Shown: in pieces, positions 36,893 through 46,872 of the stretch
Layout of the letters: each line of letters starts with the position of its first letter
How positions within the stretch are numbered: the first letter of the stretch is position 1
Assembly: GCA_964568855.1 (NCBI GenBank)
Contig: CAZMSD010000004.1
Coordinates: 62,001 to 126,000 of the forward strand
From: CAZMSD01 sp964568855
GTDB lineage: Bacteria > CAIWAD01
DNA length: 64,000 nucleotides
Direction: 5' to 3'
Position numbers and translations under genes: made by a program
Notes under the pieces: generated by a model
What the model saw: the letters and a program-made list of their open reading frames with translations, nothing else
Databases searched by the model: none
Told to the model about the DNA's origin: nothing

Positions 36893-38503
36893 ATGCGTTG
36901 CTGGTTCATCGGCATCGGCGGAGTGGGCATGGGTTCGCTGGCCTGCTGCCTGAAGGAACAGGGACACGACGTGCGGGGCTCGGACGCGGGCGTCTACCCG
37001 CCGATGTCGGATTACCTCGAGCGGGCCGGCATCGATTGCTGCGAGGGCTTCGACGCGCAGCGGTTGCTGGACTGGGCGCAGTCACCGAACACGAAAGGAG
37101 AGGCTCCTTTTCGATCAAGGCCCCTCGTGGTGGTGGGCAACGCCGTTCCCCGGGGCAACGTCGAACTGGAGGCGGCCCTCGACGCGCGAATTGAACTCAG
37201 CAGTTTGCCCGAGCTGATCGGCGCTCAATTCCTTCCGGGAACGCATCCGGTGGTTGTCAGCGGCACGCACGGCAAGACCACCACCACCAACCTGGTAGCG
37301 CTGCTCTTTCAAAGGGCGGGATTGCGGCCGGGCTGGATGATCGGCGGCGTGCCCGCGGACCTTCCCCGCTCGATGCGCGCGGCAGGAGATCCCCTGATCG
37401 ACGCGGACGGCTCCTTGATGGCGCCACCCTTCGTCATCGAAGGCGACGAGTACGACACGGCGTTCTACGACAAGCGCAGCAAGTTCTTTCACTACTGGCC
37501 GCGCACCCTGTTGATCAATCACCTGGAATACGACCACGCGGACATCTTCGACGACCTGGAGCAGATCCGGACGGCTTTCCGGCGCCTGGTCAACATGGTA
37601 CCGGCGGGAGGGCGGATCCTGGCCAACGGCGACTGCGAGGACGTCCGCCTCGTCTGCGCGGACTCCTTCTGCCCCGTGATACTCTTCGGCGAGTCCGAGG
37701 ACTGCGCCTACCGTCTGCTGGAGGAAGCTGCCGGGGAGCGGGAGAGCCGCTTCACGGCGAGCGTTCCCCAGGATCCCGGGTGGATCCGCGAACTCGCCGG
37801 GGCCGGTCTCCCGGGCGAGCGGGTCTCCGCCGGGCCGTCGCCGAAAGGTGGAAAGAGAGGATCGCGTCGGGGGACCGGGCCGCTCGCCCCGCTGACATCC
37901 AGCAGCGTCTCCTTCAGCAGCCCGCTGCAGGGAGTATACAACGGCCGCAACCTGCTCGCCGCGCTGGCTTCGGCCGACCTCTTCGCCGTGCCGCGGGAAC
38001 TCGCTCTGGAGGTCTTCCAAAGCTTCTCAGGGCCGGCCCGGCGGATGGACCGCTATGAACTCGGCGGCGGAATTCTGCTGTTCGACGATTTCGGGCACCA
38101 CCCGACGGCCGTGCGCGAATCCATAACCAGCCTGCGCCGCCGCAATCCCGGCCGGCGCCTGACGGTGCTCCACGAGCCGCGTTCCAACAGCAGTGTGACA
38201 CGCGTGATGCAGAAGGAATGGCAGGAGGCCCTGGCGCTGGCCGATCGCGTGATCATGGGGCCGCTGCACCGGCCCTGGAAGTACGCGCCGGAGGAGCTTT
38301 TCGACCTGGAGCGGGCGGCGGCCTGGTTCGCCGGGTGCGGAGTGGATTTCGCGCAGGTGGACGATGTGTCACGTATTCCCGGGCTGTTGGCGGAAGAGAG
38401 CGATTCCACGGGGAAAGACGGCGCCGCTCAGCTGTGGGCGATCTTCAGCAACGGCGGTTTCGGCGGCCTGCGGGATATGCTGGTGGAGCGTTTCGGGTCA
38501 TAG
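36893..38503 (+). CDS. mpl: UDP-N-acetylmuramate:tripeptide ligase (Mpl-type Mur ligase)
   Basis: The protein is 536 residues from the ATG at 36893, 6 nt after AAAGGA; an ATG two codons earlier abuts the ribosome site. It is a Mur ligase with the N-terminal Rossmann glycine loop FIGIGGVGMGSLA, the ATP-binding GTHGKTTTTN (about 124-133), FVIEGDEYDTAFYDKRSKFFHY and LLINHLEYDHADIF, and the C-terminal DDFGHHPTAV and LHEPRSNSS. The DEYDTAFYDKRSKF segment is characteristic of Mpl. Mpl reattaches recovered murein tripeptide to UDP-MurNAc. A Gly/Ser/Arg-rich insertion near residues 310-340 is unusual. Confidence 0.9.
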   Translation: MRCWFIGIGGVGMGSLACCLKEQGHDVRGSDAGVYPPMSDYLERAGIDCCEGFDAQRLLDWAQSPNTKGEAPFRSRPLVVVGNAVPRGNVELEAALDARIELSSLPELIGAQFLPGTHPVVVSGTHGKTTTTNLVALLFQRAGLRPGWMIGGVPADLPRSMRAAGDPLIDADGSLMAPPFVIEGDEYDTAFYDKRSKFFHYWPRTLLINHLEYDHADIFDDLEQIRTAFRRLVNMVPAGGRILANGDCEDVRLVCADSFCPVILFGESEDCAYRLLEEAAGERESRFTASVPQDPGWIRELAGAGLPGERVSAGPSPKGGKRGSRRGTGPLAPLTSSSVSFSSPLQGVYNGRNLLAALASADLFAVPRELALEVFQSFSGPARRMDRYELGGGILLFDDFGHHPTAVRESITSLRRRNPGRRLTVLHEPRSNSSVTRVMQKEWQEALALADRVIMGPLHRPWKYAPEELFDLERAAAWFAGCGVDFAQVDDVSRIPGLLAEESDSTGKDGAAQLWAIFSNGGFGGLRDMLVERFGS

Positions 38504-38511
38504 CGAGCCGC

Positions 38512-39561
38512 TCAGGCCCTGATGAAAACGTAGACGCAGTAGCAGAGGTAGATCGCCAGGAAGGCCACGGCCTCCGGTTTCTCAACGCGGAATTTGCTCG
38601 CGGTCAATGTGAGACGCCTGCGGTCCTCGCTGAGGAACATGAACACGAAAAGCAGCAGCGAGGAGCCGATCACGAGGCCGAGATCCCAGTTGAGCACCGG
38701 GTCGTAGCTCAGGGGCGTGAATACGGAGCACAGGCCCAGGACCAGGAAAATGTTGGCGATGTTGGAGCCCAGCACGTTGCCCACGGCGATTCCCGGCCTG
38801 CCCTTGCGGGCAGCCACCACGCTGGTGACCAGTTCGGGCAGGCTGGTGCCCGCGGCCAGCAGCAGCAATCCGATCAGCTTGTGACTCACCCCGAAGAGCA
38901 CCGCGAGACGCACGCCGCCTTCCACTGCCAGGTGCCCGCCGCCGGCCAGCCCCAGGGCGCCGCCGGCAAGCATCAGCAGGGCTTTCGAGGTGGATCCGGC
39001 GAGGTGGCCGGCGGCCTCGTCCTCCAGATCCTGGCCCGCCGCCCGCTCCGAGCGCGCCATCACCGCCACGTAGGCGGTGAACATCACGAAGAAGGCCAGC
39101 AGGATGAGGCCGTCGCCCCGGCTGACCAGATTCGCCGCGCAGGCCGCCTCCGGTCCGTTCCACGGAGCGGCTGCCAGAAGGGCGTCGTTGGCCAGGACCG
39201 CCAGTACCAGGCCGGCCAGCAGCGAGAGGGGTATCTCGCGCAGCACCGTGTTCCGGGCGAAGGGCAGGCCTCCGCGCGCCACAAGACCGGCCACACCCAG
39301 CACCAGCAGGGTGTTCATGATGTTCGAACCGATCACGTTGCCCAGCACCAGATCGCCGGCCTGGCGGAGGCCCGCGAATACGCTGACCACCAGCTCGGGC
39401 AGGCTGGTGCCCAGGGAAACGATGGTCAGGCCGATCAGCAGTTCGCTGACCCGGAACAGGCGCGCCAGGGCCGTGGCGCCGTCCACCAGCCAGTCGGCGC
39501 CCTTGACCAGCAGCCAGAACCCGGCCAGCGCCATGGCGACCGCGATCACGTAATCGAGCAT
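38512..39561 (-). CDS. Calcium/sodium antiporter (CaCA family)
   Basis: The 349-residue membrane protein has about ten hydrophobic spans. The two inverted alpha-repeats of the CaCA family are clear: GTSLPELVVSVFAG with GNVIGSNIMNTLLVLG, and GTSLPELVTSVVAA with GNVLGSNIANIFLVLG. It would exchange Ca2+ for Na+ or H+ at the inner membrane, like YrbG. It is convergent with mpl and 22 bp downstream of the peptide transporter ATPase gene. Confidence 0.94.
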   Translation of the reverse strand: MLDYVIAVAMALAGFWLLVKGADWLVDGATALARLFRVSELLIGLTIVSLGTSLPELVVSVFAGLRQAGDLVLGNVIGSNIMNTLLVLGVAGLVARGGLPFARNTVLREIPLSLLAGLVLAVLANDALLAAAPWNGPEAACAANLVSRGDGLILLAFFVMFTAYVAVMARSERAAGQDLEDEAAGHLAGSTSKALLMLAGGALGLAGGGHLAVEGGVRLAVLFGVSHKLIGLLLLAAGTSLPELVTSVVAARKGRPGIAVGNVLGSNIANIFLVLGLCSVFTPLSYDPVLNWDLGLVIGSSLLLFVFMFLSEDRRRLTLTASKFRVEKPEAVAFLAIYLCYCVYVFIRA

Positions 39562-39582
39562 GTCACAAGGTAGGAATATGGC

Positions 39583-40608
39583 TCACACGTGCGGGCAGGC
39601 CACGTAGCGATCCTCGCCTCTGTCTTCGAAGACCGGCTCGTGCTCCGCGCATTCCGGCTTGACCACGGGGCAGCGGGTGCGGAAGGCGCAGCCGGAGGGC
39701 TTGGCCATGGGATTGGGCACGTCGCCCGTCAAGAGCCGGCGGTCCTTGGTCTTGACGCGCTCGGGATCGGGAAGCGGCACCGCGTCCAGCAGGGCCTTTG
39801 AGTAGGGGTGTTTGGGATTGCGGTAGACATTCTGGGCCTCCCCCAGCTCCACCATGCTGCCCAGGTACATCACGGCGATGCGGTCGCTGATGTGCTCCAC
39901 CACCGAGAGGTCGTGCGCGATGAAGATGTAGGTCAGGTGGAATTCCTCCTGCAGGTCCTGCAGCAGGTTGATCACCTGGGCCTGGATCGACACGTCGAGC
40001 GCCGACACCGGTTCGTCGGCCACGATCAGCTTGGGGTTGGTGGCCAGGGCCCGCGCGAAACCCACTCGCTGGCGCTGGCCCCCGCTGAACTCGTGCGGGT
40101 AGCGGTAGGCCTGCTCTTTCGAGAGCCCGACCTTGTCCAGCAGCCAGAAGACACGGTCGTCCATTTCGCTGTCGGAAATGCCCCGGTGGGTGATCTCCAG
40201 GGGTTCGGCGATAATTTCGCGCACCAGCATGCGCGGATTGAGGCTCGAGAAGGGATCCTGGAAAATCATCTGGATATCCTGGCGGTACTTGCGCATATGC
40301 TTGCGCTTGAGCGCCACCAGGTCGACCCAGCCGGAATCGCTGTTGAAGAGAATCCTGCCGTAGATCTCCACGTCCGGCGCGCCGCTGCGCAGAATGTTGA
40401 CGATGGCTCGGCCCACGGTGGTCTTGCCGCAGCCCGACTCGCCCACCAGGCCCATTGTCTCACCGCGCCGAATGTCGAAGGAAACGCCGTCCACGGCCTT
40501 GACTTCGGCCACTTTATGCAGCAGGACTCCGCCGAAGACCGGGAAATGGACCCGCAGGTCCTCCACCTTCAGCAGCAGGTCCTTATCCAAGCTCGGGGTG
40601 TTGCTCAT
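39583..40608 (-). CDS. Peptide ABC transporter ATP-binding protein (OppF-type)
   Basis: The 341-residue ATPase has Walker A GESGCGKTT, the ABC signature HEFSGGQRQRVG and the C-terminal Opp/Dpp extension with a Cys cluster (CAFRTRCPVVKPEC) of the type that can hold an iron-sulfur cluster. The C-terminal oligopeptide-transporter region (NPKHPYSKALLDAVPLPDP) is clear. It pairs with the OppD-type ATPase, whose stop codon directly precedes its ATG, to power the permeases at 41715-44313. Confidence 0.94.
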   Translation of the reverse strand: MSNTPSLDKDLLLKVEDLRVHFPVFGGVLLHKVAEVKAVDGVSFDIRRGETMGLVGESGCGKTTVGRAIVNILRSGAPDVEIYGRILFNSDSGWVDLVALKRKHMRKYRQDIQMIFQDPFSSLNPRMLVREIIAEPLEITHRGISDSEMDDRVFWLLDKVGLSKEQAYRYPHEFSGGQRQRVGFARALATNPKLIVADEPVSALDVSIQAQVINLLQDLQEEFHLTYIFIAHDLSVVEHISDRIAVMYLGSMVELGEAQNVYRNPKHPYSKALLDAVPLPDPERVKTKDRRLLTGDVPNPMAKPSGCAFRTRCPVVKPECAEHEPVFEDRGEDRYVACPHV

Positions 40609-41682
40609 CTACTCGTTTTCCTCGGGACTGGGAGCCGGCGGGCCCTGGTCTGCGGTTTCAGCATCTCGCGCAGGCGCAGTATGCACCCCCGCGCTCTCGG
40701 CGAATAAATGGCAGCGCACGAAATGACCGGGTTGGATTTCGCGCATCTCGGGAATCGATGTCTCACAGTGCGGTAGGGCTTTGTCGCAACGCGTGCAGAA
40801 GCGGCAGCCCACCGGCATTTCGAGCATGCTGGGCACCATGCCGCGGATGGTCTCCAGTCGCTCGAGTCTCTCGCGGTCGGGCCGGGGCAGGCTGAACAGC
40901 AGGCCCTCGGTATAGGGATGCAGCGGATTGCCGTAGAGCTCGTGCACCTCGGCCACTTCCTGGATATGGCCTCCGTACATCACGATCACGCGTTCGCAGG
41001 TTTCAGCCACCACCGCCAGGTCGTGCGTGATCAGCACTATCGAGGCTTCCTTGCGGCGCTCCTTCATCTGGAGCATCAACTGGAGGATCTGGGCCTGGAT
41101 GGTCACGTCCAGTGCCGTGGTGGGCTCGTCGGCGATCAGCAGCGCCGGGTTGCAGACCAGGGCCATGGCGATCATCACGCGCTGCCGCATACCGCCCGAG
41201 AGCTGGTGTGGATAGTCCTTCATCAGTTTCTCGGGAGCAGGAATCCCTACGGAATTGAGCATCTCGACGCCCATCTCCCTGGATTGCTGCTTGGATAGGT
41301 CGCGGTGATAGCGCACAGCCTCCATCATCTGCATGCCGACCGTGAAAACGGGATTGAGGCTGGTCATCGGTTCCTGGAAAATCATGCCGATGTCCTCACC
41401 CCGGTATTCGCGCATTTCCTCGTAGTTCAGGTCGAGCAGATTGACCACCTTGCCGTTTTTGTGATACAGCACCTTCCCGCCCACGATGCGGCCGGGCGGG
41501 TCGGGTATCAGACGGTTGATCGAGAGGCAGGTCACCGACTTCCCTGATCCGGATTCGCCCACGATGCCCAGGACTTCGCCGTGCAGGATCTCGAAGTTCA
41601 CGTCGTCCACGGCCTTGACCGTGCCCGCCTCGGTATAGAAGTGTGTCTGCAGGTTCTTGATCTCGAAGAGCAGCTCTTGCAT
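40609..41682 (-). CDS. Peptide ABC transporter ATP-binding protein (OppD-type)
   Basis: The product is 357 residues from the ATG at 41682, MQELLFEIKNLQTHF. The open frame further upstream overlaps the permease gene and looks non-coding. Motifs are Walker A GESGSGKSVT, signature QLSGGMRQRVMIAMAL, DEPTTALDVT and the peptide-transporter tail GNPLHPYTEGLLFSLPRP with a Cys-rich CRFCTRCDKALPHC. It is the second ATPase of the transporter; together with OppF it forms the usual heterodimer. Confidence 0.93.
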   Translation of the reverse strand: MQELLFEIKNLQTHFYTEAGTVKAVDDVNFEILHGEVLGIVGESGSGKSVTCLSINRLIPDPPGRIVGGKVLYHKNGKVVNLLDLNYEEMREYRGEDIGMIFQEPMTSLNPVFTVGMQMMEAVRYHRDLSKQQSREMGVEMLNSVGIPAPEKLMKDYPHQLSGGMRQRVMIAMALVCNPALLIADEPTTALDVTIQAQILQLMLQMKERRKEASIVLITHDLAVVAETCERVIVMYGGHIQEVAEVHELYGNPLHPYTEGLLFSLPRPDRERLERLETIRGMVPSMLEMPVGCRFCTRCDKALPHCETSIPEMREIQPGHFVRCHLFAESAGVHTAPARDAETADQGPPAPSPEENE

Positions 41683-41714
41683 GCCGTCCCCTGGTTTCGC
41701 TGGCCCGACAGGAC

Positions 41715-42779
41715 CTAGCGCAAGCGTGAATAGACCTTGGGATCGAAGGCTTCCCGGATGCCTTCCCCAATGAAGACCACCATCAGCAACGTGCAGAACA
41801 GCGCCAGCAGCGGCACCAGCACCAGCCACCAGTCGGTGATATTGGCCATGCCCACCTTGACCATGCTGCCCCAGGAGGCCTCCTCGGGCGGCAGGCCGAA
41901 GCCCAGGAAGTCCAGCGTGACCAGCGCGCCGATGGCGCCCACCACGGCGAATGGACCGAAGGAGATCACCGGCGTCAGGCTGTTGGGCAGGATGTGCTTG
42001 AAAATCACACGGCGGTCGCTGGCGCCCATCGAAATGGCCGCCTGCACGTAGTCCTTGGTCTTCTCTCGATAGAACTCGCCGCGGATGTAGTACGTCATTC
42101 CCATCCACCAGAACAGGACCAGGAGCACGACCAACAGGTAGAAACTGGGTTTGATCAACGAGACGATGATCATGATCGTGAACAGGAAGGGAATGGCGCT
42201 CCAGAGTTCGATCACGCGCTGCACCAGGATGTCGAAGGTGCCCCCGTAATACCCCAGCAGGCCCCCGATGGTGATGCCGATCAGGTAGGACAGGGTGACT
42301 ACGATCAGGGCGAAGGAGATCGAGACCCGGTAACCGTAGAGCAGCCGCGCCAGCACGTCCCGAGCCCGGTCGTCCGTGCCCAGCAGGTGCTCCGTGGAGG
42401 GTCGGTGGGGCGGCGTGCCCTCCATGTCCAGCAGCGATTCCTTGGGGCCGTATGGATAGATGGGCAGCAGCACCCAGTTGTCGCCCCCATCATCCTCGTA
42501 CTGCGCCTTCAGCTCGCGGTAATTCGCCCCGCCGATGCGGTCCTGCCCAAGTTCGCCGGCCGCCACGAAGCCAAAGATCGGAAAATGCAGTTCCCCCTCG
42601 TATTTGACCGCGATCGCATCTCTGCCCACCATCAGTGGAAGAAGAAACGAGGTCAGGTAAGACACGACAAGGATGATCAGCGAGTAGTATCCCCGTTTCA
42701 TCGTTTTGAACTTGCGCCAGCGCTTGGCCGTCAACGAAGTGCTGACCTTGAGTTCTGGGTGTCCGATCTTTCTCTTCAT
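41715..42779 (-). CDS. Peptide ABC transporter permease (OppC/YejE-type)
   Basis: The 354-residue permease has one N-terminal span, a long periplasmic stretch (about residues 55-130, with VLLPIYPYGPKE and HLLGTDDRARDVLARLLYGYR), then five spans. The EAA loop is AAISMGASDRRVIFKHILPNS. The extended periplasmic loop followed by LGTDDRARDV resembles YejE of the microcin-C-type transporter rather than short OppC. It partners with the OppB-type permease 37 bp upstream. Confidence 0.93.
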   Translation of the reverse strand: MKRKIGHPELKVSTSLTAKRWRKFKTMKRGYYSLIILVVSYLTSFLLPLMVGRDAIAVKYEGELHFPIFGFVAAGELGQDRIGGANYRELKAQYEDDGGDNWVLLPIYPYGPKESLLDMEGTPPHRPSTEHLLGTDDRARDVLARLLYGYRVSISFALIVVTLSYLIGITIGGLLGYYGGTFDILVQRVIELWSAIPFLFTIMIIVSLIKPSFYLLVVLLVLFWWMGMTYYIRGEFYREKTKDYVQAAISMGASDRRVIFKHILPNSLTPVISFGPFAVVGAIGALVTLDFLGFGLPPEEASWGSMVKVGMANITDWWLVLVPLLALFCTLLMVVFIGEGIREAFDPKVYSRLR

Positions 42780-42816
42780 TATTCCATTGTCCTACGATGA
42801 TGTCTTACTGTCCGCA

Positions 42817-44313
42817 TCACTTGAAACGGATTCGGGGATCGATGGTGGCGTAGATCATGTCGGAAAAGATGTTGCCCAGAAGGCGCAAAATGGCGCCGAT
42901 GACCAGGAAGCCCAGCGTCACCGGGTAATCGCGGTAGATCAGGCTCATGAAGCCCAGCAGCCCGAATCCGTCGATGTTGAAGACCCGCTCGATCAGGTAG
43001 CTGCCCGCGAAGATCACTGAAATGATGTGGCCCAGGCCGGTGGCCAGAGGAATCAGGCTGTTCCGCAGGGCGTGCAGAAAAACCACCCGCCGCTCACTGA
43101 GTCCCTTGGAAAACGCGGTGCGCACGTAATCCGAGGAGAGGTTCTCCATCAGCGCGTTCTTCATTATCACCGTCAGGGAGGCAAATGAGGCTATGTTCCA
43201 GGCGATCAAGGGCAGGATCGTGTGATGCACCTGGTCCCAGACCTTGCCCCAGAAGCTGAAGAACTCCCAGTCCTCGCTGCGGAAACCGCCCAGCGGAAAG
43301 ACGTCCCAGAAGGAACCGCCGCCCAGCAGCACCAGCAGCACAGCCCCCAGCGCCCAGCCAGGAGTGGAGTAACCGACGAAGACGATCACCGAGCTGGCCG
43401 TGTCGAAGGTGCTGCCGTGCTTGACGGCCTTCCAGACGCCCAGTGGAATACAAATGCTGTAGGACAGCAGCAGGCCGATCACGCCGAAGTAGATCGAGAC
43501 CGGGAACTTCATCTTCATCACTTCCCAGACAGGCCGGGCGTAGCGGTGAGACTTGCCCATGTCGAGCTGGCAGATCCGCAGCAGCCAGGAGCCGTAGCGC
43601 CCGTAGGAGAAGGTCTTCCAGATCCGGGGCACCACCCCCGGAATGTCCACCTCGCCCTCCTCGGCCCACTCGAGCACCGTGGCGAGCTTGGTCTCGTACT
43701 CCTGGCTGGTCCAGACGGGCAGGTCCAAGCGCTTGATGATCAGGTCGACGGCGCTTTCCCGCTGCTCGCGCGTGTACCGCCCTCGCTCGTCCAGCGCTAT
43801 CTCGCGCAGCGCGGGCACGGCTATTTCGGCGCAGGCGATCACAGCGCTGCGGGTCTCGTCGATGTCCTCGCGGATCTCCTCCACCTGGGCGCGCAACTCC
43901 GTGATACGTCGCCGCAGGTCCTCGGATTCGCCCTCCTCGCGGAGTCGCTCGAACAGCCCGGCGATCTCGCCCTGCAGCTCTTCCCTGTGTGTCTCGCGGG
44001 TCAAGGTCTCCATGTACCGGGACACGTGATGCTCGGGGCGCCAGATCTTGAAATTGAGCAGGATCGGCTTGTCGTAACCGTAGTACGCCTTCATCTCCTC
44101 CAGGGCCTCTGCGGGAATCGAGGCGCCCCCGGCGGCGTCGGTGTCGGCGCCGGCCCCGGCCTCGCCGAGCTGGGCCATGCCCATCTTGAGGGCGATGATC
44201 TCCTGCTCGAGTGGCCCCCCGGGCACGAACTGGATGATGGTGAAGGCAATCAGTGTGATCCCGATCAGGGTGGGGATCATCAGCAGGAAACGGCGCAGAA
44301 AGTAGGCGATCAT
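42817..44313 (-). CDS. Peptide ABC transporter permease (OppB/YejB-type) with a large helical insertion
   Basis: At 498 residues this is about 150 longer than usual OppB proteins. The first span (FLLMIPTLIGITLIAFTIIQ) and the PILLNFKIW region are followed by an insertion (about residues 100-245) of charged helices, including a Glu/Arg-rich coiled-coil-like stretch (EDLRRRITELRAQVEEIRED). The normal permease core then follows with the EAA loop RTAFSKGLSERRVVFLHALRN. The insertion lies in the periplasmic loop between the first and second spans, so it could contact the binding protein or envelope. It sits 98 bp downstream of the binding-protein gene and 37 bp upstream of the OppC-type gene. Confidence 0.92.
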   Translation of the reverse strand: MIAYFLRRFLLMIPTLIGITLIAFTIIQFVPGGPLEQEIIALKMGMAQLGEAGAGADTDAAGGASIPAEALEEMKAYYGYDKPILLNFKIWRPEHHVSRYMETLTRETHREELQGEIAGLFERLREEGESEDLRRRITELRAQVEEIREDIDETRSAVIACAEIAVPALREIALDERGRYTREQRESAVDLIIKRLDLPVWTSQEYETKLATVLEWAEEGEVDIPGVVPRIWKTFSYGRYGSWLLRICQLDMGKSHRYARPVWEVMKMKFPVSIYFGVIGLLLSYSICIPLGVWKAVKHGSTFDTASSVIVFVGYSTPGWALGAVLLVLLGGGSFWDVFPLGGFRSEDWEFFSFWGKVWDQVHHTILPLIAWNIASFASLTVIMKNALMENLSSDYVRTAFSKGLSERRVVFLHALRNSLIPLATGLGHIISVIFAGSYLIERVFNIDGFGLLGFMSLIYRDYPVTLGFLVIGAILRLLGNIFSDMIYATIDPRIRFK

Positions 44314-44411
44314 GAATCAGGTCCTGATTCGTGGAATGCGTAATGCCGGCGTATCACGTAGCGGGCGGAAGGCGGCAGCGTACTTACCGGCGGCCGCCCG
44401 CGGCTCGATTG

Positions 44412-46442
44412 CTATGAATCCCGGTTCTCGGCCCACCGCAGCCAGTAGTCGACCGTGACCGGTTCGATGGGCAGGTTTGCATTGTTCTCGATGGCGTCGA
44501 CCAGCCGCTTGTGCTTGTCGGGGTCGTACCACCAGAGGGTGATGATCCCGCGCCAGTCGTAGGTGCGGGGCAGCCCCCACTCGGGCATGTCGAACTTGTT
44601 CCAGTACCCGAGGCGCGTGAAGGGCCCGTACCAGCCCAGCGCGTACTGGTGGCTCTCGGTGAGGATCTTGTCGATGGCCTGGATCTGCTTTACGCGCACA
44701 GACTGGTCGAAAGTGACGTTGTAGACCCGGCAGATGGAATCCACCACGAGGCTCTTGAAGCCGGCCAGGTTGTTGCTGTTGGGTTGATCGGCCATGTCGG
44801 AGCGGAAGGAGGATTCGGGGTTGGGAAAGAAGAGTCCGCCCCAGTTCTGCCAGTGCATCTTGAACTTGCGATCCATCACCATCTGGAACTGCGTGGCGCT
44901 CGTGGTCGGCTTGAGGTTGATCCTGATGCCGGCCTTCTTGTAGTCCTCCTGGATCACCGTCATGATCCGTTCCCAGGTGGGACTTTCGTCCGTCATCAGG
45001 TCCAGCTCCAGGCGCTGGCCGTGCTCGTTGATCAGGTAGCCCTCGCCGTCGCGCTCGGACCAACCTGCTTCCGCCAGCAGCTCCAGGCCTTGTTCCGGCT
45101 GGTAGGTGATATGCTCGTTGGCGGAATTCTCGTAGTCGCTGCCCGGCCAGTAGGAATGCATGGGCAGGTATTCATCGTAGAACAGCTTGTCGATCAATCT
45201 TTCCCGGTTCAGCAGGTAGGCGAAGGCCCGGCGCACCCGGATGTCGTTGAAGGGCGGTTCGCGCATGTTGAAGACGAATCCGCTGATCCCGTTGGGATTG
45301 TGAGTGAAGATTTTCTTGCGTTGGATCCAGCCCTTGCCGAGTTGCTCGATTCGCTCGGGCAGAAACTCCTTGACCCAGTACTTGGCCTGGCCGACAATGT
45401 AGATGTCCAGCTCGCCCTTCTTGAACATCTCGCGTTGGAGCGTCTGATCGGAAACGATGCGGAACTTGATCTTGTAGAAGTTTCCGCCCCCCTTGGAATG
45501 AGGATTGTCCTTGTCCCAATGGTTGTTGATACGCGTCATGGTCAGGCTGACGCCCTGGCGGCAATCCTGTTCGCGCAGCAGGTAGGAGCCGGAACCGGGC
45601 ATGGTCCGGTTCTGGAATTGCTCCATGTATTCCTTGCCGGTGATGGGCCCGATGATGTGCGCGGGGTATATGTTCATGCTGGCGCCGAAATAGAGAAAGT
45701 GGCGCCAGTTGAGGTCGTCGGTGGAAGTTCGTATCAGGTAGGGACTGAGCGCCTCGGGTTCGGAATAGGCGCGGTAGAGCACCGTGTTGTAAGGTGAGAG
45801 GAGACCTTCGTCGATCATCAGCTTCCAAGTGGCGTGCACGTCCTCCGTGGTGACCCGGTGGCCCGTCTGCCAGCGCGCTTCTGGATTGATGCGGAAGGTG
45901 AAAACCTGGCCGCCGCCGGGCTTCTCTTCGATCTTCCAGTGAGATGCCAGCACGGGGTAGAATTCCAGGTTCCAGCTCTCGATGTTCACCAGGCCTTCGT
46001 ACATCAGGTTGCCGATCAATCTCATGAAGGACGTGTTGGAGTCCTTGCCCTCGCTGCGCACGGTGGCGGGGTATTCAATCAGCGGCATGCGCAGCATGCC
46101 GCCGGGGATTCCCCGGGGATCGGCCATCGACCGGTAGTCGGCGAGTGTAGTGAAACCGAGGTCCTCGGCGATGTCCTCGAAACCCGCGCCGCCCATCTCG
46201 GCGGAAACTCCGGGCAGCGGACCGGGAGGCGTGTCCACCACCTCGAAACCCGCCGACCGCCAGTATTCCTTCGAGTCGATTCCCTCGAAGGGCTCCATCA
46301 ACTGGCCCGTGTTGTACTTGGCCTTTCCCCCTCCGCAGCCCAGAGCCAGGAAGGCGACCGCGAGTGTGATACTCAGTTTGAGTACGCGGCATCTTGCGCG
46401 ACCGGGAGATGGCACATGGTGGAAGCAGTGTTCCAGCTTCAT
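44412..46442 (-). CDS. Peptide-binding lipoprotein (SBP family 5, OppA/YejA-type)
   Basis: The 676-residue protein has a lipoprotein signal ending in FLALGC, so it is anchored in the envelope. The family 5 fold follows, with LIEYPATVRSEGKDSNTSF near the start, HWKIEEKPGGGQVFTFRINPEARWQTGHRVT and the C-terminal ALGWYGPFTRLGYWNKFDMPEWGLPR. It binds peptides for the permeases encoded downstream. It is the first gene of a five-gene unit (binding protein, two permeases, two ATPases), all on the minus strand with short gaps. A close paralogue lies at 54362-56365. Confidence 0.93.
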   Translation of the reverse strand: MKLEHCFHHVPSPGRARCRVLKLSITLAVAFLALGCGGGKAKYNTGQLMEPFEGIDSKEYWRSAGFEVVDTPPGPLPGVSAEMGGAGFEDIAEDLGFTTLADYRSMADPRGIPGGMLRMPLIEYPATVRSEGKDSNTSFMRLIGNLMYEGLVNIESWNLEFYPVLASHWKIEEKPGGGQVFTFRINPEARWQTGHRVTTEDVHATWKLMIDEGLLSPYNTVLYRAYSEPEALSPYLIRTSTDDLNWRHFLYFGASMNIYPAHIIGPITGKEYMEQFQNRTMPGSGSYLLREQDCRQGVSLTMTRINNHWDKDNPHSKGGGNFYKIKFRIVSDQTLQREMFKKGELDIYIVGQAKYWVKEFLPERIEQLGKGWIQRKKIFTHNPNGISGFVFNMREPPFNDIRVRRAFAYLLNRERLIDKLFYDEYLPMHSYWPGSDYENSANEHITYQPEQGLELLAEAGWSERDGEGYLINEHGQRLELDLMTDESPTWERIMTVIQEDYKKAGIRINLKPTTSATQFQMVMDRKFKMHWQNWGGLFFPNPESSFRSDMADQPNSNNLAGFKSLVVDSICRVYNVTFDQSVRVKQIQAIDKILTESHQYALGWYGPFTRLGYWNKFDMPEWGLPRTYDWRGIITLWWYDPDKHKRLVDAIENNANLPIEPVTVDYWLRWAENRDS

Positions 46443-46717
46443 TTATTACTCCAATGTTCGACGGTGGAAACCGGTGTGACCGGCGACCGGGCGGGTCTAG
46501 AGAATTGCCTGGCGGGTTCTGAAGAGATCGTTGGTGACCTATAAAATGGAAGAGGACCGGACATTCTCATGTTGATCTGAAAACATACAAGTCGCGGAAA
46601 TGAGTTCCAAGCAGGCGCCCGCACCCTGCAGCGGCGGGATTCCTTCCTCGGCGGGCCTGGTGGAGGAACTCGTATGGATAAATCGAATCGCAGTCCTCGA
46701 AATGCAGCAAGGCCCTC

Positions 46718-46735
46718 TGATTTCAATTGAAATCA
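46718..46735. promoter_or_regulatory. 18-bp perfect palindrome, candidate activator (enhancer) site
   Basis: TGATTTCAATTGAAATCA is a perfect inverted repeat about 140 bp upstream of the -24 element at 46873. That is the usual distance for a sigma-54 activator site. The activator gene at 47548 is the nearest candidate to bind it. Confidence 0.5.
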
Positions 46736-46872
46736 CTAATGTCATCAAAACGAACCGCCCCTCTATGTGTTGGTGTCAAAAGAAGTCGTTTCTCTTGCTG
46801 CAACGATCCTGGATGCTCTCCTCTGGAATCTAACTGCTTAATAATCAACGGAGAAGCATTGGTGTGGGAAAC

